Part shown: in pieces, positions 58,420 to 64,000 of the stretch
Position numbering within the stretch: the stretch's first letter is position 1
Layout: each line of letters starts with the position of its first letter
NCBI GenBank assembly: GCA_964509425.1
Contig: CAZDWZ010000003.1
Span: forward strand, 62,001 to 126,000
DNA from: CAZDWZ01 sp964509425
GTDB lineage: Bacteria > Bdellovibrionota_C > UBA2361 > SZUA-149 > CAZDWZ01
Length of the DNA: 64,000 bases
Direction of reading: 5' to 3'
Program-made: the position numbers and the translations under genes
The notes under the pieces: generated by a model
The model's input: only the letters and a program-made list of their open reading frames with translations
Database searches by the model: none
What the model was told of the DNA's origin: nothing

Positions 58420-60095
58420 ATGGATAGGTCAGAATCAGAAAAGTATAGAGGCAGAGTTATTGCCGAACGCTACGAGATCGTCACCCTGCTGGGTTCGGGT
58501 GGAATGGGATCCGTATTCCTGGTGAAGGACCGCTTCTTGAACGGCAGCCTGGTTGCAATCAAAGTCCTCCACAAACAGCTCACAGCCAATCCTGAATTCG
58601 TCCAACGATTTCTTCGAGAAGTGCAAGCGATGCGCCTCGTCACTCATCCGAACGTCGTTCGTACGTTCGACACGGGGCAGCATGGCGGATATTACTTCTA
58701 TACAATGGAGTGTTTGCAGGGGAAAACGCTTGCCGAGGTGATCAGCAACGTCGACCCGGAGAATCCGCTTCCGTGGTCCAAGATTGAGCGAATCCTTAAG
58801 CAAATCTGTCTCGGACTTCGCGCAATTCACAACGCCCAACTGGTGCATCGTGATTTGAAACCCGAGAATCTATTTCTCGAAGAACACGATGTGATCAAGA
58901 TTACCGACTTCGGAATCGTTCGAACATCGAACTCCTCGCTCACGCAGACCGACTCTATACTGGGAACATTACACTATCTTGCACCCGAGATGTGGAATGG
59001 TGACTCGCCTACGCAGCAGACCGACTTGTATGCTCTGGGAGTAATCCTCTACGAACTTCTCACAGGGTGTTTGCCGTTTCCTGCCGAGACTCCGGCGAGC
59101 TTGATGAAAATGCACCTCACCGATACTCCGGAACCTCCCTCGAGTTATCGTCCCGATCTGCCGTTCTGGGCAGATTTGCTGGTTCAGAAGCTACTGGCAA
59201 AAGAATTGGAAGATAGACCCAGAAGTGTTGATGTCGTTATTCAAACACTCGATACTCCGCCCAGAAATCCGGTTTCAACAGCGCGACGCGGCTCGAACCC
59301 GCCCATGGATGCGCCGCTCAGAAAACGTCCCCCGACCGACAACGGAGTGAACCTTTCCGATGAGCTGCGGCGAACGCTCACCAATGATAATCCGGAGTCC
59401 GATAATTTCATGACCCGCCTTTCCAACACCGGGCTCCCCAGTGTTGGTTCGGCGCCATTTACGTCAGCGAACAGCTTGAAATCCGTCGATCTTCGACTCG
59501 AAGGGGCGACGAAACCCCGTTCCAGCTCGATGAAGTTTATCATGCGAGCTTTTGGAGGGGAGAGCAGCGAGCACGGAAATCCCTTCAACGTCCGAGGCCG
59601 CTCGCTTCGGATGATGATGAAGGAGGGGAAGCCGACTCTGTATCCTGAAGATGCAGAAGTCCAGATGGCGCCGCCGACCGACTTTGCCATGCCTTCCGGC
59701 GGGTCCGGAACGATGCGAACCGTCAAGGCATCCGGCAATGCTTCGAAAGCAATCACGGTTATGCTCCTCGTGGTTTGCATCATCACGTTTATTGGCGTGC
59801 TCGCCTTTCCTCATTACTCGTATCTCTTCCGCAAACAGAAGCAGGAGCCGCTTGCTTTGCTTCTCGCTGACGGTGGAGGTGAGCTAAATGCGGTCGAACA
59901 TTTCGTGGCGCTCTACAGAAAAGACTTTCTGCGAGCGGATGCATTCTTGTTTCACTATCAGGCATTTCAGACTGAACNNNNNNNNNNGAACTGAAGATAT
60001 TGTTTCCCGGCGAAGAGATGAATTTCCGGCGCGAGGAAACACCGCAGGGACCTTCAGTTCTCATTTTGACGTCTCCGCCACCGGGAGAGAGGTAG
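58420..60095 (+). CDS. membrane Ser/Thr protein kinase, interrupted by scaffold gap
   Basis: The frame runs from 58420 to the gap at 59978-59987 and continues beyond it in another phase (59988-60095, ending PSVLILTSPPPGER). The true gap length must differ from ten. PknB-type kinase domain at about 18-285: GSGGMGSVF (P-loop), VAIKVLHKQL (Lys48), HRDLKPENLF (catalytic loop, about 143), ITDFGIVR and GTLHYLAPEMW. All catalytic residues are present. A Pro/Ser/Arg-rich juxtamembrane stretch follows (290-440), then one membrane helix (AITVMLLVVCIITFIGVLAF, about 447-466) and a short outer domain with LADGGGELNAVEHFVALYRK. The next gene starts 6 bp after the last codon. Substrates are unknown. Confidence 0.85.
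59978..59987. other. assembly gap (10 N)
   Basis: Ten N, a usual placeholder for a gap of unknown size. The bases before it (CTGAAC) and after it (GAACTGAAG) look alike, so the two contig ends may in fact overlap. It lies in the C-terminal part of the kinase gene. Confidence 0.97.
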
Positions 60096-60101
60096 TCGAC
60101 G

Positions 60102-60503
60102 ATGATGCGATGTCTTCTTTTGATGATTGCGCTGTTATCGGTAACGGGTTGCACTCCCGAGCCCAAGCTGCTCCCTGTCGAACACGATGCAAAGATGGTT
60201 TCGGAGTTTATTCGCGAGATTTGGTCAAAGCGAAATCTCGGTAACATGCTCTTTGTGAATGTCGAAGAGAAACCGATTCTCCCGCCGCAACTGGCTGAGA
60301 TGATCCTTCTTCCATCGACCACGGTAGACTACATCTACGTTCGTGTTTGGATCGACAGATCCGAAGGAACCCCGAATCGCCAGTTCCTCGCCCACTACGT
60401 CGTCCGAGACAAGAATACCGGCGCGAGAATTAGAGGGAACCTCAAGAACGGGATGACCAGCTTCGAGTCTCTCTCGAAGATGTTCTGGAATCTGAATATC
60501 TAG
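60102..60503 (+). CDS. small lipoprotein, function unknown
   Basis: 133 residues, ATG pair at 60102 and 60105. The signal peptide ends in a lipobox (LLSVTGC). The mature part has no domain that I know. It looks mixed alpha/beta, with a run of strands IYVRVWIDRS and QFLAHYVVRDKNT and a helix HDAKMVSEFIREIWSK. It follows the kinase gene by 6 bp and so is in the same transcript. A periplasmic partner of the kinase's outer domain is one possibility, from position only. Downstream lie the palindromic repeats. Confidence 0.75.
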   Translation: MMRCLLLMIALLSVTGCTPEPKLLPVEHDAKMVSEFIREIWSKRNLGNMLFVNVEEKPILPPQLAEMILLPSTTVDYIYVRVWIDRSEGTPNRQFLAHYVVRDKNTGARIRGNLKNGMTSFESLSKMFWNLNI

Positions 60504-60541
60504 CGGCCGTCAGGACTAGAGCAGCAAAAGTCTAGTGCTCC

Positions 60542-60601
60542 GCCGAGCGTGCTGCAATTAGTTCGCGGTAGAATTCCGCGAACTAATCCGCGGCAGCACT
60601 A
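60542..60601. repeat. palindromic repeat, copy 1
   Basis: A 60-base unit starting GCCGAGCGTGCTGC and ending GGCAGCACTA. Inside, TTAGTTCGCGG (60558-60568) pairs with CCGCGAACTAA (60576-60586) and GTGCTGC (60549-60555) with GCAGCAC (60593-60599), giving a long hairpin. It differs from copy 2 by one substitution and one base of length. Confidence 0.85.
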
Positions 60602-60669
60602 GTGCCCCGACAGTTTCGTTCTGGTTAGAATGGACTGAAGCCGTTTTCCCTTTGTGGTGTCGGAGCACT
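60601..60669. repeat. inverted repeat between the two copies
   Basis: AGTGCCCCGACA (60601-60612) and TGTCGGAGCACT (60658-60669) are complementary with one mismatch and bracket a 45-base unique stretch. AGTGCTCCG appears again at 60534. This looks like a repeat unit of its own lying between the copies. Confidence 0.6.
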
Positions 60670-60690
60670 AGATAATGCTGGCTCGGCTGC

Positions 60691-60749
60691 GCCGAGCGTG
60701 CTGCAATTAGTTCGCGGTGGAATCCGCGAACTAATCCGCGGCAGCACTA
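60691..60749. repeat. palindromic repeat, copy 2
   Basis: A 59-base unit, 58 bases identical to copy 1 and in the same orientation, starting about 150 bp later. Its last bases supply the stop codon of the DEAD-box helicase gene (reverse strand, 60747-60749). The two copies look like a REP- or MITE-like element. Confidence 0.85.
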
Positions 60750-62666
60750 ATCTGGCCTGGGGCGCTTTCCACCGTGACGCTTCTCTTTTCGGAACGGAGC
60801 GCCCGCGTTCGGCTTCTTTTTTGAGAACCGATTTCCGCCTCGCTCATCTTTTGCTCCGAACTTTCCGCCTTTTTTGTTCTTGTCTTTCTGGAATGGCTTG
60901 CTGAATTGGCCAGTCGGCTTCTCGAACTTCGGTCGTGCAGGCCGGTCGGTCGGTCTTCCCGCGGGTCGATCGATTTGTCGATCCATCTCGCGGTCCGCAC
61001 CCCGCTCCATTTGTCGTTCCGTAGGCCGTCCCGCATTTCGGTCCATTGGTCGGTCCGCGCTTCTGTCCGTTGGCCGGTCTCCGCCTCGGTCCATCGGCCG
61101 ATCTGCGCCTCGATCCATGTGCCGGTCGTTGCGGCGGTCCGGGCGCCGGTCGGAAAAGTGCCGATCGTTTCGCCGGTCGTTGCGGCGATCTGGTCGACGG
61201 TCACTGTAGCGATCGTTCTGACGTTCGCCGTGTCGTTCGTTCTGTCGAGGGGCGTGGCCTTCCCGAGAATCCCCTTCTTGTTCTGAGGTTTCTGGAGTGA
61301 TGGGCAGCAGTGAGGTTTCTCGCTGGATAATTGCGCAAAAAGTTGCGGCGATCACCTCCGGCGGCACTTGGTGCTCTTGCTGAAGCTCCTCGATTACGAG
61401 CAGCTGTTCGCTGAGCTCGGCGCCGGCCAGAACTTCGGCGAACTGACCTTTGAATTTCTCAACTCTCCGGCGGCGGATGTCCTCACGGCTCGGCATGGCG
61501 AATCGCTCGAGCCTGCTTCCGGTGTCGCGTTCGATCGCTCGCAGCAGTCCTTGCTCGCGGGGCGATACGAAAAGTATGGCGGTTCCTGCACGTCCAGCCC
61601 GTCCGGTTCGCCCGATCCGGTGAGTGTACGTCTCTCCATCAAACGGAATGTCGAAGTTGATGACGTGACTGATTCTATCGACATGTAATCCGCGTGCTGC
61701 GACGTCGGTGGCGACCAAGATATCGAGCCGGCCGTTCTTCAATCGATCGACGGTGCGTTCACGTTGATCTTGGCTCATGTCCCCATTTAAAGCACCAGCG
61801 GAATATCCACGGGCCTCGAGCTTTTCAGAGAGCTCGATTGCTGCCGTTTTGGTTCTCACGAAGACGAGAACCCCGTCGAACTCACAGCTCTCGAGAATCC
61901 GTGTGAGTGCGTCGAGCTTATGAAGTCCGTTTACAAACCAGAATGACTGCTCAATGAGCGAAGCTTCGGCGGACACCGGCTTGATGGCGATCTCTTCTGG
62001 ATTTTTTAGGTATGTTTGGGCAACTCGACGAATCGCTTTTGGCATCGTCGCCGAAAACAAGACGGTTTGTTTTTCCTCGGGGGTGTGAGTGATGATCCAC
62101 TCCATGTCTTCGAGAAATCCCATCGAAAGCATTTCGTCGGCTTCGTCGATAACGAGAGCCTTCAAGGAACTGAGCGACAGACTCTTCCGCCGCAAGTGAT
62201 CCATGACGCGGCCTGGAGTGCCGACGATGACCTGCGGGTTTCTCTTTAATTGTCGAAACTGTGAGGTGATCGCTTGTCCTCCGTAGATTGGAAGGACATG
62301 AAAATCGTGCTGACCGCGGGCATAACTTTGGAATGCTTCCGCGACTTGAATTGCCAGCTCTCTCGTGGGAGTGAGAACGAGAATTTGCGGCTCCGCGAGG
62401 GCAAAATCAACCTTGCTGAGGAGAGGCAAAGCGAACGCAGCGGTTTTCCCGGTTCCCGTTTGCGCTTGACCGATGAGGTCACGTCCTTCAAGCAAGAGCG
62501 GAATACTTCGAGTTTGTATCGGCGTCGGCAATTCATAGCCAAGCGACTTCACCACGTCGCAAAGTCCTTGAGGCAGCCCGAGCTCGGCGAAAGCGGAAGG
62601 AGTGTCGTTGCCTTCGATTTGTGTTTCAGTGCCCGGCTCGACCCGGAGCATCGCGTTTGATTTCAT
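60747..62666 (-). CDS. DEAD-box RNA helicase with Arg-Asp repeat tail
   Basis: 639 residues. Starts after a good ribosome site (AGGGAAC). The helicase core (about 25-390) is intact: Q motif ELPTPIQTRSI, motif I AQTGTGKTAAF, PTRELAIQ, DEADEML, SATMP, DVAARGLHVDR and HRIGRTGRAGRAG. It should unwind RNA in ATP-dependent cold-shock, ribosome-assembly or decay roles, like DeaD/CsdA or RhlE. The C-terminal tail (about 480-600) is an Arg/Asp repeat with units such as NDRR, PDRR, MDRG and TDRS, twenty or more, then a Lys/Gly/Phe-rich basic end. Such tails bind RNA or drive condensate formation. The long repeat is unusual in regularity. It belongs to the DeaD/RhlE group; which one cannot be said. Confidence 0.92.
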   Translation of the reverse strand: MKSNAMLRVEPGTETQIEGNDTPSAFAELGLPQGLCDVVKSLGYELPTPIQTRSIPLLLEGRDLIGQAQTGTGKTAAFALPLLSKVDFALAEPQILVLTPTRELAIQVAEAFQSYARGQHDFHVLPIYGGQAITSQFRQLKRNPQVIVGTPGRVMDHLRRKSLSLSSLKALVIDEADEMLSMGFLEDMEWIITHTPEEKQTVLFSATMPKAIRRVAQTYLKNPEEIAIKPVSAEASLIEQSFWFVNGLHKLDALTRILESCEFDGVLVFVRTKTAAIELSEKLEARGYSAGALNGDMSQDQRERTVDRLKNGRLDILVATDVAARGLHVDRISHVINFDIPFDGETYTHRIGRTGRAGRAGTAILFVSPREQGLLRAIERDTGSRLERFAMPSREDIRRRRVEKFKGQFAEVLAGAELSEQLLVIEELQQEHQVPPEVIAATFCAIIQRETSLLPITPETSEQEGDSREGHAPRQNERHGERQNDRYSDRRPDRRNDRRNDRHFSDRRPDRRNDRHMDRGADRPMDRGGDRPTDRSADRPMDRNAGRPTERQMERGADREMDRQIDRPAGRPTDRPARPKFEKPTGQFSKPFQKDKNKKGGKFGAKDERGGNRFSKKKPNAGAPFRKEKRHGGKRPRPD

Positions 62667-62779
62667 GTTCCCTGGAAATTTCTATTTGGATTAGGCGCGA
62701 AGTAATAGCATGAAAAGCTAGGGAATGCGCGTTTCCGACGTATCTCGCTGATATTACTAGAATAAACGCTTTTTGGGGC

Positions 62780-63061
62780 TCAGGATTCGGCGAGGCATGC
62801 CGGCATGATCACTGTCTCAAGTTTCTGCCTCACCTCGTCGGACGGAGACGCCAACTTTTCCGGCGGAAACTCTTTGAGCAAACGAGCGGCACCGCATTCG
62901 CAAGCCTTTTGTCTCCCGGGGGCCTTGTCTACGCAGGATTTCACGAAACTGGTTTGAAATTCGGAATTGAACTGGGTGCTCGTTTGTTCGGGTGGTTTGG
63001 TCGGCTCCTCTTTACATGCCGCGAAGGAAAACAGGGATATTGCCAACAGAACGTTCTTCAT
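62780..63061 (-). CDS. small Cys-containing lipoprotein
   Basis: 93 residues from the ATG at 63061, with GAGGAG upstream. The signal peptide ends in a lipobox (LFSFAAC). The mature part has four more cysteines (VKSCVDKA, QKACECGAA, MPACLAE) and a charged helix (KLASPSDEVRQKLETVIMP). The C-x-x-x-x-x-x-x-x-C-x-C spacing is like small periplasmic proteins of unknown role. It sits between the helicase gene and a divergent VanZ-like gene. No function is assigned. Confidence 0.78.
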   Translation of the reverse strand: MKNVLLAISLFSFAACKEEPTKPPEQTSTQFNSEFQTSFVKSCVDKAPGRQKACECGAARLLKEFPPEKLASPSDEVRQKLETVIMPACLAES

Positions 63062-63119
63062 TTCTCTCCTCGATTTCACAAAGGCTTCACCGTTTTTCTG
63101 CAGAGCGAGGCGATACTGA

Positions 63120-63542
63120 GTGAAGAGCTCATCTCAAAAAAGAGGCGATGTGAGACGGCAACATTTCGGCTTTCTATACCTTAGTTTTATAGTTCTCGTA
63201 ATTTTTCTCTCCGATCTGGACGCCTGCGGCGTGCTTTGTGCTCCGTCCCGTTCGATCTGGCAGGGAGACAAACTTGGTCATTTCGTGCTGGTTGGTGCTC
63301 TCGCCGCAGTGACTCACTTCGCATTTGGCTGCCGGGAGACAAAGATACTCAACTGGAGTGTTTCCATCGCGAGCGTTCTGGTCTTTTGTTTCATTACTCT
63401 AGAGGAGTTTTCGCAAATCTGGATTCCGTCGCGCACCGCCGATGTGATGGATCTGATTTGCAGTTATCTCGGGATTCTTTGCTTCGAGTTTTGTCGGCGC
63501 GACAAACGGAGAGCTGTCTCGGCCCATCTCAGAGAAAACTGA
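63120..63542 (+). CDS. VanZ-like membrane protein
   Basis: 140 residues from a GTG at 63120; a second GTG at 63150 follows GAGG and is also possible. Four membrane helices are likely (FLYLSFIVLVIFLSD, FVLVGALAAVTHFAFG, VSIASVLVFCFITL, and VMDLICSYLGILCFEF). The motifs DKLGHF and EEFSQIWIPSRTADVMD are typical of the VanZ/teicoplanin resistance-like family, widespread small inner-membrane proteins of unclear role. No glycopeptide resistance genes are near, so resistance should not be assumed. Confidence 0.85.
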   Translation: MKSSSQKRGDVRRQHFGFLYLSFIVLVIFLSDLDACGVLCAPSRSIWQGDKLGHFVLVGALAAVTHFAFGCRETKILNWSVSIASVLVFCFITLEEFSQIWIPSRTADVMDLICSYLGILCFEFCRRDKRRAVSAHLREN

Positions 63543-63664
63543 GCGATCGAAGTTGAGCCGGTATTCTGAGTCCGACCTGAGAAGCGGAAGACTTGTCTAG
63601 ACAAAATCCGGCAAATGTTCTTGAACTCATTTCTCGTGTATTACCGGCACCGGAGATGAGAGGG

Positions 63665-64000
63665 ATGTCTAAGGATCATTCGACAAAGCATATTTTGCAG
63701 TCGCTCGTGATGAACTTGGCGATTGCCACGGCGAAGGGTGCCGCTGCTGCAATCACGGGCTCCGGAGCGATGTTGGCCGAAACGATTCACAGTGCTGCGG
63801 ACTGCGCAAATCAACTCCTCCTTCTCCTCGGAGTAAAGCGCTCGGCTCGTCCTCCTTCTGATCGTCATCCGCTCGGTTACGGCAGAGACCTCTACTTCTG
63901 GTCCTTCATGGTCGCGATGTTGCTTTTCTGCGGAGGCGGTGCATTTTCTATTTACGAGGGGATCCACAAGCTCAGCTTCCCGGAACCGGTGCATTGGGTT
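63665..64000 (+). CDS. cation diffusion facilitator (CDF) transporter, partial
   Basis: The frame is open from ATG 63665 (GGAG nine bases upstream; a second ATG at 63656) to the window end, 112 codons, so the C-terminal two thirds are outside. The start reads MSKDHSTKHILQSLVMNLA, then a membrane helix (IATAKGAAAAITGSGAMLAE), the metal-site motif TIHSAADCANQ (the HxxxD pattern of helix II), the loop PSDRHPLGYGRDLYFWS and another helix (MVAMLLFCGGGAFSIYEGI). These are the N-terminal helices of CDF exporters, which use the proton gradient to expel Zn2+ or similar ions from the cytoplasm. The true ion cannot be told. Confidence 0.85.
   Translation, partial: MSKDHSTKHILQSLVMNLAIATAKGAAAAITGSGAMLAETIHSAADCANQLLLLLGVKRSARPPSDRHPLGYGRDLYFWSFMVAMLLFCGGGAFSIYEGIHKLSFPEPVHWV

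Noticed and set aside
63120..63542. Glycopeptide resistance gene
   Set aside because: VanZ-like proteins are widespread without resistance, and no vanA/vanH/vanX-type genes are near.

Overview
This window looks like chromosomal DNA of a Gram-negative, double-membraned bacterium. The evidence is several lipobox lipoproteins, a Wza-type polysaccharide export protein, a periplasmic alpha-2-macroglobulin and many Sec signal peptides. Base composition is moderate, about the low to mid fifties in percent GC by eye. The mix suggests a free-living environmental proteobacterium or a related deep-branching lineage: RegB/RegA redox two-component system, PEP-CTERM-type exopolysaccharide genes, TreY, KGG and DUF2934 stress proteins, an ethylene-receptor-like kinase and many secreted proteins of unknown family. 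I cannot place it more exactly. A run of ten N at 59978-59987 shows a draft assembly with a scaffold join inside a protein kinase gene. I see no rRNA, tRNA, CRISPR array or intact insertion sequence.

Layout. 1-4973: an exopolysaccharide locus with a BY-kinase (cut by the window start), a Wzz/GumC chain-length protein, a TPR lipoprotein and an SLBB export lipoprotein. It is followed by a fused prephenate dehydratase/prephenate dehydrogenase. 6621-16707: a sensory and secreted-protein region. It has an FG-GAP repeat protein, an OmpR-type regulator with its kinase, and a hybrid kinase with an ethylene-receptor-like membrane domain between two LivJ-type solute-binding proteins. A secreted Cys-rich protein then shares its domain with the C-terminus of the FG-GAP protein. 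16799-24149: a very large tandem kinase whose second kinase half is degenerate, small secreted proteins and an unpaired response regulator. 24443-31517: SrkA-type kinase, an unknown anchored protein, xylB-xylA and a TPR protein.

31744-39092: a 2,067-residue thioester alpha-2-macroglobulin that meets, tail to tail with a 4-bp overlap, a protein resembling a caspase-fold peptidase with its cysteine replaced. 39355-41717: a GC-richer flavin amine oxidase, then about 1 kb without a credible gene that is packed with perfect inverted repeats, then an orphan Dam-type methylase. 42820-46455: a translationally coupled TetR/HlyD/ABC/permease efflux operon. 46928-58194: a secreted dienelactone hydrolase, two members of a 10-cysteine secreted family, KGG and DUF2934 stress proteins, TreY, a GH15 hydrolase and RegB/RegA. 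58420-64000: a membrane Ser/Thr kinase, small lipoproteins, a duplicated palindromic repeat, a DEAD-box helicase with an Arg-Asp repeat tail, a VanZ-like protein and the start of a cation diffusion facilitator.

The most promising undescribed material is: the ethylene-receptor-like kinase with two binding proteins and no transporter; the two Cys-rich secreted families, each present twice; the kinase-pseudokinase fusion; the macroglobulin with its pseudopeptidase neighbour; and the inverted-repeat-dense island beside the amine oxidase and dam.
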